From contig JAJXYY010000025.1 in the NCBI GenBank assembly GCA_021780315.1, positions 186,001 through 250,000 on the forward strand: a stretch of DNA of 64,000 nucleotides. Direction: 5' to 3'. Positions 53,648 through 62,478 of the stretch are shown piece by piece. The translations under genes and the position numbers were made by a program. The stretch's first letter is position 1, and each line of letters begins with the position of its first letter. The stretch is from Acidobacteriota bacterium (lineage in GTDB: Bacteria; Acidobacteriota; Terriglobia; Terriglobales; Acidobacteriaceae). The notes beneath the pieces were generated by a model. It saw only the letters and a list, made by a program, of their open reading frames with translations, had not been told where the DNA came from and did no database searches.

Positions 53648-54175
53648 ATGAGAAAACTCCTCTTCGTTTTTCTAGTCATTGTCGTCGTCAATTGTGTCTG
53701 CTGTATTCCACCGCTGCAAGCCCAGACACGGTCTATATGGCGCGCAGCCACTCCTGAGGAGCTCGCCAGCAGCCTTCCTGCCCGTGCTCCTGTCGAGAAG
53801 GAGCGAATTGAAACCGAGATGCGCACAGCCTCCGGAATCACCAATTCACACGGCAAACTTATCGCAGGCATCGTCCTCATCACCGCTGGGTACTCTGCTG
53901 ACGGCAAATACTCCCACTATCTCGTCATCCAAGCCCCTATCAACATCAGTGGCATTACCCTTTCACCTGGCAACTATGTCTTCGGCTGGAGCCGCACAGA
54001 AGATGCCCTCATCGTCTCGTTCTACGACGCCGCCACCGGAGCACCACGTGGCACCGCCACCGCCCATCGCCTTCCCATCGGAACCCGCGTCGAATCCTTC
54101 CGTCTTTGGCCCCCCACCGACCATCCTCTGCTGCAGATCGGCCGCTTCGGCCTGACCTACACCCTCCCTGAGTGA
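53648..54175 (+). CDS. Small secreted protein downstream of the two-component pair
   Basis: The protein has 175 residues with a signal peptide (LFVFLVIVVVNCVCCIPPLQA). The mature part is soluble, with alternating strands such as LIAGIVLITAGYSADGKYSHYLVI and LSPGNYVFGWSRTEDALIVSFYD. The family is not recognised. It starts 12 bp after the response regulator and is probably in the same transcript, so it may be an accessory or output of the sensor system. Confidence 0.65.
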   Translation: MRKLLFVFLVIVVVNCVCCIPPLQAQTRSIWRAATPEELASSLPARAPVEKERIETEMRTASGITNSHGKLIAGIVLITAGYSADGKYSHYLVIQAPINISGITLSPGNYVFGWSRTEDALIVSFYDAATGAPRGTATAHRLPIGTRVESFRLWPPTDHPLLQIGRFGLTYTLPE

Positions 54176-54314
54176 GCCCAGCGAGCACCATCATGGCCCC
54201 TGCCTGTGCTACAAATAAATCAGTTGCTGTCTTCAAAAGCACCTAAAATGAAGTAGCGCGTAGCCGGCAACGCTTCCCCTGTCAGAAGCGGTTGACGCGC
54301 AACGATTTACTAAT

Positions 54315-54399
54315 GCGAAAGTGGCGAAATTGGCAGACGCACCAGACTTAGGATCTGGCGGAGCAATCCGTGGGGGTTCAAGTCCCCCCTTTCGCACCA
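54315..54399 (+). tRNA. tRNA-Leu, anticodon TAG
   Basis: The 85-nt gene folds as a class II tRNA. The acceptor arms GCGAAAG and CTTTCGC pair, the discriminator is A and CCA is encoded (54397-54399). The anticodon arm CCAGACTTAGGATCTGG has the loop CTTAGGA with anticodon TAG. A long variable arm and the T arm GGGGGTTCAAGTCCCCC are present. Confidence 0.95.
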
Positions 54400-54432
54400 A
54401 TCTCCTCGACCGTTACAACAGAAAGCGAAGCA

Positions 54433-54753
54433 ATGAGCCAGCAGAAGCCCGCCGAAAATCAGCCCGAACAACCCAGCCTCAAGGTCACTGCCACCGAAAC
54501 CTATCGCGACGGGTATGCAAACAGCGTCCAGGTTCGCATGAGCGTTTGGGACTTCTTCCTCATCTTCGGCACGATGAGCCAGGACTCACCCGAGCAAGTT
54601 CAAGTCAGTAACTTTCAAGGTATCTACCTCAGTCCCCAGCAGGCCAAAGCTCTCTGGAATGTGCTCGGACACAATCTTGCCCAGTATGAGCAGACCTTTG
54701 GGAACCTTGCACTGGAGCCACAGTTCCCACCGCCAGAAGGTCCTGTCCACTAG
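54433..54753 (+). CDS. DUF3467 family protein
   Basis: The protein has 106 residues from the ATG at 54433; the longer frame runs into the tRNA. The central part (YANSVQVRMSVWDFFLIFGTM, YLSPQQAKALWNVLGHNL and AQYEQTFGNL) fits DUF3467, a small cytoplasmic family of unknown function. It begins 34 bp after tRNA-Leu and ends 3 bp before the next gene. Confidence 0.78.
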   Translation: MSQQKPAENQPEQPSLKVTATETYRDGYANSVQVRMSVWDFFLIFGTMSQDSPEQVQVSNFQGIYLSPQQAKALWNVLGHNLAQYEQTFGNLALEPQFPPPEGPVH

Positions 54754-54756
54754 AGC

Positions 54757-56382
54757 GTGCCAGCACACAAAGCCATGCCGCTCCATCGAAGAGTTCGTGA
54801 CACAGCCAGCCAGATTCCCCTCTGGACCCTCTTCCCGCTATTTTTCGCCTTTGTCTATCTCTCCCACATAACCCTTCTTCGCCTACCCTACTTCTGGGAT
54901 GAGGCGGGCTATTACATCCCAGCTGCGTGGGACTTTTTCCGTACTGGCAGCCTCATCCCGCAGTCAACCCTCACCAACGCCCACCCGCCTCTACCATCAA
55001 TACTGCTTGCCGTCTGGTGGCACCTCTCCAGCTTCGTTGTCAGCGGAACCCGAACCTTCATCTGCCTCGTCACTGCCGCCGCCCTGCTTGCAGTCTATAA
55101 ACTGGCACGTGACCTCGCTGGAGCCCTCACCGCCGCCACCACCGTCTTCCTCACAGCGCTCTACCCTGTCTGGTTCACGCAGAGCACTCTCGCCCACGCC
55201 GACATCTTCGCCGCTGCATTTACCCTTTGGGCACTCGCCGTCTACCTCGCCCCATCCGCAAAGTCGTCCAACCTTAACCCAGCGTTAACTGCTGCGCTCT
55301 TCTCTCTGGCAGCCCTCTCAAAAGAGACGGCAATCGTAACCCCCTTTGCCCTAGCAATCTGTCAAATCGTACTGCTCGTCCAACACCGTCATGACCCGAA
55401 CGTACGCCGCGAGTGTCTCCGCTGGCTGACTGCGCTTGCCATCCCAATTATCCCGCTCGCGGCCTGGTACGCCTACCACTACCACCAGACCGGTTTTGTC
55501 TTCGGCAATCCCGAGTTTCTCCGCTACAACGCAACGGCCAATCTTACCCCAGTCCGCATCCTGTTCTCGCTCTGGCACCGCTTCGTGCACCTGACCATCC
55601 ACATGAATCTTTTTGTCCCTGTTCTTTGTGGCTTGGCAGCTCTTCTTATACCAGTCAGCGATCCCGATGCCTCGCCCGCAATCCCTCGCTCAGCCCGGCA
55701 CACAATCGCCGTTGTACTCATTGCCAACCTCGTCGCCTTCTCGATTCTGGGCGGAGCCTTGCTCACAAGATATTTGCTGCCGCTCTACCCTCTGGAGATG
55801 CTTCTTTGCGTCTCCGTATGGCGCAGACACCTTCCACAATGGTGGGCATTCGCTGTACTGTCAGCAGTCGGATTCCTCTCAGCCCTCTGGATCAACCCGC
55901 CATATACCTTTGCGCCTGAAGACAACCTGACCTATCGCAACATGATCGTCCTGCACCAGCAGGCCGCGGCCATCATCGAGCATCGCTTCCCACAGGCAAC
56001 GGTTCTCACCGCCTGGCCTGCGACCTCTGAACTCAGTCGACCCGAGATCGGCTACACCCACCGACCAATCAAGGTCTTCGCGATCCAAAATTTCTCCCTC
56101 GACGAAGTCCAGAAGGCTGCCGCCGACCCAGGTCAATTTGATACCGCGCTGCTCTTCTCGACCAAATGTGAACCGGTACCCGGCCACATCGATCTCGGTA
56201 AACTAAACCACTCCGCGGACACCCGCTACTACGACTTTCATAGCGACCTATCACCCGTTCAGACCGCTGCCCTGCTGCATGGTCAACTCCTCTGGCAGGC
56301 CAGTCGCAACTGCGAGTGGGTCGCGATCCTTCGTTTTCCTCGAATCGTCAACGCTACGCTCATCCGTCCTACCTTGCGCTGA
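54757..56382 (+). CDS. GT39-type (ArnT-like) membrane glycosyltransferase
   Basis: The protein has 541 residues from a GTG at 54757; an ATG at 54775 is an alternative. The first loop holds the acidic motif LPYFWDEAGYYIPAAWDF with NAHPPLPSILLAVWW, the GT39/dolichyl-phosphate-mannose-transferase pattern. About 11 helices are predicted, then a soluble C-terminal domain of about 170 residues. It probably transfers a sugar from a polyprenyl carrier in the periplasm. It is distinct from the two GT39 genes at 10.7-14.9 kb and shows mixed codon use. Confidence 0.75.
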   Translation: MPAHKAMPLHRRVRDTASQIPLWTLFPLFFAFVYLSHITLLRLPYFWDEAGYYIPAAWDFFRTGSLIPQSTLTNAHPPLPSILLAVWWHLSSFVVSGTRTFICLVTAAALLAVYKLARDLAGALTAATTVFLTALYPVWFTQSTLAHADIFAAAFTLWALAVYLAPSAKSSNLNPALTAALFSLAALSKETAIVTPFALAICQIVLLVQHRHDPNVRRECLRWLTALAIPIIPLAAWYAYHYHQTGFVFGNPEFLRYNATANLTPVRILFSLWHRFVHLTIHMNLFVPVLCGLAALLIPVSDPDASPAIPRSARHTIAVVLIANLVAFSILGGALLTRYLLPLYPLEMLLCVSVWRRHLPQWWAFAVLSAVGFLSALWINPPYTFAPEDNLTYRNMIVLHQQAAAIIEHRFPQATVLTAWPATSELSRPEIGYTHRPIKVFAIQNFSLDEVQKAAADPGQFDTALLFSTKCEPVPGHIDLGKLNHSADTRYYDFHSDLSPVQTAALLHGQLLWQASRNCEWVAILRFPRIVNATLIRPTLR

Positions 56383-56400
56383 CGCTCTATACTCATATGT

Positions 56401-58041
56401 GTGCTGAGGCCTCTGTCAATCCGTTTCACATCGCGCCTTTGGTGGTTTCTCAGCGTGATCGTGCTGTTCAACGTTCTGCCCGCGTCTGCGCAGAATCCAT
56501 CGGCTGGCGATGATCGCGGCACTGGGGGACGTCTGGTCCTGGTGCTGCCCTTCGACAACCGCTCTGGCCAACCAAATCTCGCCTGGATTGGGGACTCCTT
56601 CCCGGACACACTCAATCAACGCCTCAACTCGACCGGGTTCCTTACCATCACGCGCGACGACCGCCAGTTTGCACTCGATCATCTCGGTCTCCCAGTAGAC
56701 TTTCGCCCTACCCGCGCAACCACCATTCGCATCGCCCAGACCCTTGACGCAGACTACGTTGTTGTTGGTAGCTACACCATCAACAGCGGGCGTATCACTG
56801 TTCAGGCTCAGGTTCTACAAGTCAACCAACTCCGGCTCTCCGCACCGTTGGCCGACTCCAGCGATCTTGCCAGCCTCTTCAACGTAGAAAACTCTATCGC
56901 GTGGAAGATCGCACACCAGCTCGATCCCAAGTTCAGCGTCGCACTGCAGACATTTCTCTCCGCGTCGTCAGGTGTAAAGCTAAACTCGTTTGAAAACTAC
57001 ATCCGTGGCATCTCGGCCAATACGTCACAAGAGCGAATCAAGCGTCTTCAGCTCGCCGTTCAGGAGACTCCTACTTACTCTGCAGCACTACTTGCCCTTG
57101 GCAAAGCTCAGTACGCTGAGCGCGACTACGACCACGCGGCCATTACGCTGAGCAAAGTCCCCTCCAATGATCGTCTCGCTCTTGAAGCCGGGTTTTACCT
57201 CGGCCTCGCCCGCTTTAACGCAGCAAAGTACGCCGAAGCCGAGTCTGCATTCGCCTTCGTAGCCAGCCGCCTTCCCCTTCCTGAAGTGGTCAACAATCAG
57301 GGTGTAGCCTCTAGCCGTCAAGGCCACGATGCTACCCCTCTCTTCCTGCGCGCCTCCAAAGCCGATCCCAACGACGCTGACTACCACTTCAACCTGGCCG
57401 TATCGCTACTCCGTCGCAGCGACTTCAACGCAGCCAGGCAAGAAGTCGACGCCTGCCTCAAGCTGCATCCCTCCGACGCCGAAGCAGCCGATCTGCGCTC
57501 CCGTATCACCGCTGGACGCAGCCTCCCTCCGGTCGCTTCGGGAGCCACCCCTGCTGCCAGCAGCTTTGATCCCCTCGAGCGCATCCGCCGAACCTACTCC
57601 GAAGCTTCGTTTCGGCAAGCAGCCTTTCAACTCGACCAGATGCGTGCCCTTCGCATGGCAAACCTACCCCCAACTCAGCAGGCCACTGAATACATTCAGC
57701 AAGGTCAGGACTATCTCGCTCAGGGTCTCGTTCCTGAAGCTGAGCAGGAGTTTCAAGCCGCTATCACCGCCAACCCCCAGAGCGCTGCTGCCCACGCCGG
57801 TCTAGCACAAGTACGCGAACACAGTGGAAACCCAACCGACGCAGTGGCGGAAGCGCAAACTTCCCTCAAGCTACAATCCAACGCAGCCGCGTACCTCGTT
57901 CTAGCCCGTATAGAGCTTGGCGCAAACCACCTGACGGAATCGGCCTCCAACGTCAGCAAGGCCCTCCAAATCGAACCCAACAACTCCGCCGCACAGGGAA
58001 TGCGGCAAGCACTCCAGTCCCGCGGACAGCCCATCCCCTGA
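56401..58041 (+). CDS. Exported TolB/FlgO-like plus TPR repeat protein
   Basis: The protein has 546 residues from a GTG at 56401. A signal peptide (WWFLSVIVLFNVLPASA) precedes a FlgO/CsgG-like N-domain (LVLVLPFDNRSGQPNLAWIG, ADYVVVGSYTINSGRITV). TPR repeats fill the rest (for example AALLALGKAQYAERDYDHAA, DADYHFNLAVSLLRRSDFNAA, AAHAGLAQVREHSGNPTDAV). It is probably a periplasmic scaffold. It lies 18 bp after the glycosyltransferase and 24 bp before the nfeD gene, suggesting one transcript. Confidence 0.78.
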   Translation: MLRPLSIRFTSRLWWFLSVIVLFNVLPASAQNPSAGDDRGTGGRLVLVLPFDNRSGQPNLAWIGDSFPDTLNQRLNSTGFLTITRDDRQFALDHLGLPVDFRPTRATTIRIAQTLDADYVVVGSYTINSGRITVQAQVLQVNQLRLSAPLADSSDLASLFNVENSIAWKIAHQLDPKFSVALQTFLSASSGVKLNSFENYIRGISANTSQERIKRLQLAVQETPTYSAALLALGKAQYAERDYDHAAITLSKVPSNDRLALEAGFYLGLARFNAAKYAEAESAFAFVASRLPLPEVVNNQGVASSRQGHDATPLFLRASKADPNDADYHFNLAVSLLRRSDFNAARQEVDACLKLHPSDAEAADLRSRITAGRSLPPVASGATPAASSFDPLERIRRTYSEASFRQAAFQLDQMRALRMANLPPTQQATEYIQQGQDYLAQGLVPEAEQEFQAAITANPQSAAAHAGLAQVREHSGNPTDAVAEAQTSLKLQSNAAAYLVLARIELGANHLTESASNVSKALQIEPNNSAAQGMRQALQSRGQPIP

Positions 58042-58065
58042 GCTCTCGTCTCGAGGTCCCATCCC

Positions 58066-59415
58066 ATGAGAACCCCACTTCGGTTGGTCCTTCCTCTCCT
58101 CCATATTGCCTGCCTGGCATTGCTTACTCCCTGCGCAACAGCTCTATCGTCACAGTCGCTTCCATCCCAGCCCCCCCCCATCGTCCTGCGCCTCTCCATC
58201 CACGACACCATCCAGCCCATTACAGCCGGATATCTACAGCGCGGGCTGCATGAAGCTGCCAGTCTGCATGCAGCTCTGGTCATCGTCTCCCTCGGCACCC
58301 CGGGGGGTCTGCTCGACTCCACCCGCAGTATGGTTCAGGAGATCGAGTCCTCCCCTACTCCTGTTGCCATCTACATAGCTCCAGCTGGCAGCCGCGCAGG
58401 CTCTGCCGGGTTCTTCCTCCTCGAAGCTGCCGATATCGCCGCCATGGCACCGGGAACCAATGCCGGAGCCGCTCACCCCATTCTCGCTACCGGCCCCAGC
58501 AGCACGCAGATGGACCCAATCCTCAAAGAAAAAATCGAAAACGATGCCGCAGCTTTTCTCCGTTCCTACGTCACTCGTCGTGGCCGGAACGTTCAGGCGG
58601 CCGAAGATGCAGTCCGCAACTCCCGCTCCTACAGTGATGACGAAGCCCTGCACTTGAAACTCATCGACCTGGTCGCACCCAACGACTCTGGGCTGATCGC
58701 AGCCCTTAGCGGAAGGACTATCCACCGCTTCGACGGCAATGTAGTCACTCTCGACCTTCGCGGAGCCACCGTCCGCCAGTTCCCCCCATCGCTGCGTGAA
58801 CGCCTGCTCGGCAGACTCACAAATCCCGATCTCGCAGTTCTTCTCGTTGTTGTTGGAGGACTGCTTCTCTACCTCGAATTCAACGTGCCCGGCACCATCG
58901 TTCCCGGCGCATTGGGAACTCTGCTCCTGCTTCTGGGCATCTTCGGCCTTAACCTGCTCCCCGTCAGCCACACTGCAGTATTGCTGCTCGTGGCCGCTAT
59001 GGTTCTGATCATCCTCGAAGCTAAATTTGCCAGTCATGGCATCCTTGCGCTTGCCGCCATCGTAGCGCTGATCTTTGGGTTGGCGACACTGGTCGATGGC
59101 CCCATCCCCGACCTACGCGTACACATCGCTACCGCCATCGCTGCTGGCATTTCCTTTGGAGCCATCTCCCTTGCGCTCGCTTGGATCGCTCTCCGCGCAC
59201 GACGTAGCAAGGTTCTCACCGGCCCAAACGCCATGATCGGGGCACAAGCCATTGCACGTACTGACCTAACGCCCTCCGGACAAGTTGAAGTTAGAGGTGA
59301 AATCTGGCAGGCGACCCTTCCAGCAGATCTGAACCTGCCGTCTGGAGCTACCGTACGCGTAAAGGGCGTCCACGACCTCGTCCTCCTTGTCGAGTCCCAC
59401 AATTCAGGCAAATAA
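58066..59415 (+). CDS. NfeD-type membrane serine protease (ClpP-class)
   Basis: The protein has 449 residues. A signal peptide is followed by a ClpP-fold protease domain with LGTPGGLLDSTRSMVQ, the catalytic Ser in GSRAGSAGFFLL and the Lys in DPILKEKIENDAAAF. Four or more membrane helices come next, and a C-terminal OB-fold NfeD domain closes it (GPNAMIGAQAIARTDLTPSG). Such proteases cut the C-terminus of partner stomatin-like proteins. The slipin gene is nearby at 60242, separated only by an outer-membrane barrel gene. Confidence 0.88.
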   Translation: MRTPLRLVLPLLHIACLALLTPCATALSSQSLPSQPPPIVLRLSIHDTIQPITAGYLQRGLHEAASLHAALVIVSLGTPGGLLDSTRSMVQEIESSPTPVAIYIAPAGSRAGSAGFFLLEAADIAAMAPGTNAGAAHPILATGPSSTQMDPILKEKIENDAAAFLRSYVTRRGRNVQAAEDAVRNSRSYSDDEALHLKLIDLVAPNDSGLIAALSGRTIHRFDGNVVTLDLRGATVRQFPPSLRERLLGRLTNPDLAVLLVVVGGLLLYLEFNVPGTIVPGALGTLLLLLGIFGLNLLPVSHTAVLLLVAAMVLIILEAKFASHGILALAAIVALIFGLATLVDGPIPDLRVHIATAIAAGISFGAISLALAWIALRARRSKVLTGPNAMIGAQAIARTDLTPSGQVEVRGEIWQATLPADLNLPSGATVRVKGVHDLVLLVESHNSGK

Positions 59416-59494
59416 AGTCCAGTAGCGGCTACAACCCTCCTGCCGAGGTAAACTTATAGAGATTAAGTTCATCGCCAAAGGGAGTTCCGTCTTA

Positions 59495-60157
59495 ATGCTG
59501 AATGTGTCTCGCCCGTCGTTTGTATGGAGTGCCGTTGTCTGCCTCTTGGCCTCCATCGCAGGATCATCAGCCCGCGCCCAGGCGCCAGTGTCATTCCTGG
59601 ATCGCCAACTGTCGCGTGTTGACCTTGCCTTGAGTGGCGTGGGTGAGATTACCAGTGCCGTCTCAGGAACCAACTACCTCAAAGTCCCCATCACCCTTAA
59701 GGTCAGCACCACCGTCTCTCCACTCGTAACCTTGCGTTACATCAAATCACCCTATGTCGGCCTCGAACTCAACTACGGATTTGCACGGTACACCGAAAAC
59801 TTCTCACCATCTTCAACCATCATTGGCGGAGCACAGACCAAGGCAACCGAGTACACCCTTGGCTATGTAGTCCACCCCCGACAGATCTTCGGGATCAAGC
59901 CATTTGTCGCTGCCGGCGCCGGTACCATCGCTTTCAAGCCAACAGTCCTCGGTGGACAAGGTCTACCCGAACAGGCCCGTGCAGCCTACTTCTATGCGCT
60001 CGGAGTGGAGGATACGGTATTCTCCCCTCACTTCGGCGTTCGCGTCCAAGTACGCCAGGTGTTCTTCAAGGCGCCAGACTTCGGCCAGAACTACCTGACC
60101 ATCAACCAGCACACGAACACCTTGGAACCCGGCTTCGGCTTCTTCCTCCGGTTTTAG
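59495..60157 (+). CDS. Outer-membrane beta-barrel protein
   Basis: The protein has 220 residues with a signal peptide (WSAVVCLLASIAGSSARA). Strongly amphipathic strands alternate through the mature part (YVGLELNYGFARYTENF, IKPFVAAGAGTIAFKP, GVRVQVRQVFFKAP), and the protein ends in Phe (GFGFFLRF), the signal for outer-membrane assembly. It resembles OmpA/OmpX-size barrels. It interrupts the usual nfeD-slipin gene pair. The upstream AAGGGAG is a good ribosome site. Confidence 0.75.
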   Translation: MLNVSRPSFVWSAVVCLLASIAGSSARAQAPVSFLDRQLSRVDLALSGVGEITSAVSGTNYLKVPITLKVSTTVSPLVTLRYIKSPYVGLELNYGFARYTENFSPSSTIIGGAQTKATEYTLGYVVHPRQIFGIKPFVAAGAGTIAFKPTVLGGQGLPEQARAAYFYALGVEDTVFSPHFGVRVQVRQVFFKAPDFGQNYLTINQHTNTLEPGFGFFLRF

Positions 60158-60241
60158 CCTGCCCACTGCGTCATTTCAACACCTGCTTTACAATCGCACT
60201 GGCTGGCAAACTCGTTGCCAGCCAGAGGTGCATTGCACACC

Positions 60242-61048
60242 ATGTCGATCCCAGTCCTCTTCGCCGTCGCGATTCTCGTTCTCTATCTACTGAATTCCAT
60301 CAAGATTCTCAAGGAATATGAGCGCGGCGTAATCTTCCGTCTCGGCCGCGTCAAACAGGCCGCTGCCGGCCCGGGCGTAATCCTCGTCTTTAGCCCCCTC
60401 GACCAGATCGTACGCGTCTCCCTCCGGCAGGAGGCCATGGAAGTCCCTGCTCAGGACGTCATCACCCGCGACAACGTAACCCTCAAAGTCAATGCTGTCA
60501 TCACGCTTCGCGTCGTCGATCCCACCAAAGCCGTCATTGAGGTGGCTAACTACATCTACCAGACCTCCCAGTTCGCCCAGACGACCCTCCGCTCTGTACT
60601 CGGGGAAGTCGACCTCGACGGTCTACTCGCACATCGGGAGGCGCTCAACCAGCGCATCCAGTCCATCATCGACGGGCACACCGCACCGTTCGGAGTCAAA
60701 GTCGTCTCCGTAGAAGTCAAACAAGTCGACATGCCAGAATCCATGCTTCGTGCCATGGCCAAGCAAGCCGAGGCCGAACGCGAACGTCGCGCCAAAATAA
60801 TCCATGCGGAAGGGGAATTCAATGCCGCCGCTAAGCTGGTGGAGGCGGCATCCCTCATGGCTACCCAGCCCATGACCCTACAACTCCGCTACCTTCAGAC
60901 GCTGACCGAGATCGGCGTCGAAAAAAACACCACTATCGTCTTCCCGCTACCTATGGAGCTGATGAATCTCCTCAATAAGACCTTCTCGCCAGCACCAGTC
61001 GCGATCCATCCGAGTTCTGCAAACCTTCCGCCAGACACAAAGGAATAG
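60242..61048 (+). CDS. Slipin (SPFH/band 7, stomatin-like)
   Basis: The protein has 268 residues from the ATG at 60242. One N-terminal helix ([18 protein letters not shown]) is followed by the SPFH domain ([43 protein letters not shown]). A coiled coil ([21 protein letters not shown]) ends it. Slipins form membrane microdomain scaffolds and work with NfeD proteases. The stop overlaps the ribosome site of the SPOR gene. Confidence 0.92.
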   Translation: MSIPVLFAVAILVLYLLNSIKILKEYERGVIFRLGRVKQAAAGPGVILVFSPLDQIVRVSLRQEAMEVPAQDVITRDNVTLKVNAVITLRVVDPTKAVIEVANYIYQTSQFAQTTLRSVLGEVDLDGLLAHREALNQRIQSIIDGHTAPFGVKVVSVEVKQVDMPESMLRAMAKQAEAERERRAKIIHAEGEFNAAAKLVEAASLMATQPMTLQLRYLQTLTEIGVEKNTTIVFPLPMELMNLLNKTFSPAPVAIHPSSANLPPDTKE

Positions 61049-61051
61049 CCC

Positions 61052-61696
61052 GTGAATAGTCCCTATGACAGCGATAGCAACCTTCAGGAATTGAACGACT
61101 CCGACGACCGCGAAATATCACTTGGAACCTCCACTGTTCTTGGAATCTTCTTCGCTCTCGCACTCGTCTGCGCTCTATTCTTCGGCTTTGGCTACTCGAT
61201 GGGCCGACGCTCAGCGCAGCCCGGTCCCATCTCCATCCAGACCGCCTCCGGCCCAGCGTCATCCAGTTCTATCAAGCCACTCTCAGGAACCTCTGCCACA
61301 CCAACACAGTCTTCCGCCAGCACCGCTCAGCCAGCAACCAACGCAGGCGATACCCATGCCTCCTCAGCCGAGCAGCCATCCACCGATAAGCCGGTTGAGA
61401 CGACCGCTCCAGCTTTAGCAGCAGCAACGCCGCCTCCTGCTACCAAGCTGATCCCCGCACCCCCAGTGTCCACCGCAACGGGCTCTTACGTCGTTCAGAT
61501 AGCCGCAGTGTCGCACAAGCAGGACGCTGATATCCTCGTCTCTGCCCTGCAACGCCACGGTTACGACGTAGCGATCCGTCAGGAGCCTCAGGATAAGCTG
61601 CTACACGTTCAGGTTGGCCCATTCTCTGTTAAGAAAGATGCAGACGCTATGCGCCTGCGCCTGCTGGCCGACGGCTACAACGCAATCGTCAAATAA
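61052..61696 (+). CDS. SPOR-domain membrane protein
   Basis: The protein has 214 residues from a GTG start 3 bp after slipin. A cytoplasmic N-terminus, one helix (TVLGIFFALALVCALFFGFG), a Pro/Ser/Thr-rich linker of about 90 residues and a C-terminal SPOR domain (YVVQIAAVSHKQDADILVSAL to HVQVGPFSVKKDADAM) are visible. SPOR domains bind denuded peptidoglycan at division sites, so it may act in septation. Confidence 0.85.
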   Translation: MNSPYDSDSNLQELNDSDDREISLGTSTVLGIFFALALVCALFFGFGYSMGRRSAQPGPISIQTASGPASSSSIKPLSGTSATPTQSSASTAQPATNAGDTHASSAEQPSTDKPVETTAPALAAATPPPATKLIPAPPVSTATGSYVVQIAAVSHKQDADILVSALQRHGYDVAIRQEPQDKLLHVQVGPFSVKKDADAMRLRLLADGYNAIVK

Positions 61697-61721
61697 CCAA
61701 TTGGGCTACGAGAATCCGCCG

Positions 61722-62438
61722 TTACGAAAGCGGCTGCATAGACTCTGGCAGTGCGCGCCAAATCGCCGACCGCACTGTGCTCATCAACTCCTCACGTGTC
61801 GAAAAGTCCGTTGGATTTATCGCTTCCAGCACCTGTACCCGCGCCACGCCAGGCGTAATAGCCAAGCTCCCCTTGCGCATCATCGTCTCCGTACCTGATA
61901 GGGCAATCGGCACAATCCACGCACCCGTCTCCTGCGCCAGATAAAACGGCCCCTTTTTGAATCCGGCGAGCCGTCCATCCTTGGATCGTGTACCTTCGGG
62001 AAACACCATAATGTTCAATCCCGACCGAAGTGCCTCCGCAGCAGCTTCCACACTAGCCTTCGCAGCATCCCGTCGGCTGCCCCGCTCCACGGGCACAAAC
62101 TTTGCCATGCGCATTGCACGACCCAGAAGCGGAACCTTCATGAGTTCTTTCTTCAGCAACACCGAACTCCTGCCCGGTAACAACGGCAACACTACCGGAG
62201 GATCGAGATTTGAGACGTGATTACACATGAAAATACAGTTCCGCCCAACTGGAACGTGCTCTAATCCAACAATCTCCGTTCGTATCCCAGCCGCACGCAC
62301 ACCGGCATGCGCTATCCAAATCCCCACCCGGTACAGGAGGCTGATGTCACCCACCAACAATGTATAAGGAATCCCAATCAGGCCTGCAGGCAGCCCCAGA
62401 GTCAAATAAACAAAAATCAGTTTCAAAGTAGCAAGCAT
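61722..62438 (-). CDS. plsC: 1-acyl-sn-glycerol-3-phosphate acyltransferase
   Basis: The protein has 238 residues. The acyltransferase motifs are NHVSNLD (HX4D), FVPVERGSRRD and FPEGTRSKDG, and the N-terminal helix (LKLIFVYLTLGLPAGLIG) anchors it in the inner membrane. It makes phosphatidic acid from lysophosphatidic acid. It lies 40 bp after mpl on the same strand and convergent with the SPOR gene. Confidence 0.9.
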   Translation of the reverse strand: MLATLKLIFVYLTLGLPAGLIGIPYTLLVGDISLLYRVGIWIAHAGVRAAGIRTEIVGLEHVPVGRNCIFMCNHVSNLDPPVVLPLLPGRSSVLLKKELMKVPLLGRAMRMAKFVPVERGSRRDAAKASVEAAAEALRSGLNIMVFPEGTRSKDGRLAGFKKGPFYLAQETGAWIVPIALSGTETMMRKGSLAITPGVARVQVLEAINPTDFSTREELMSTVRSAIWRALPESMQPLS

Positions 62439-62478
62439 ACCTCTTGTAGACTACCGCACTCGGCTTATCTCAGCGCCG

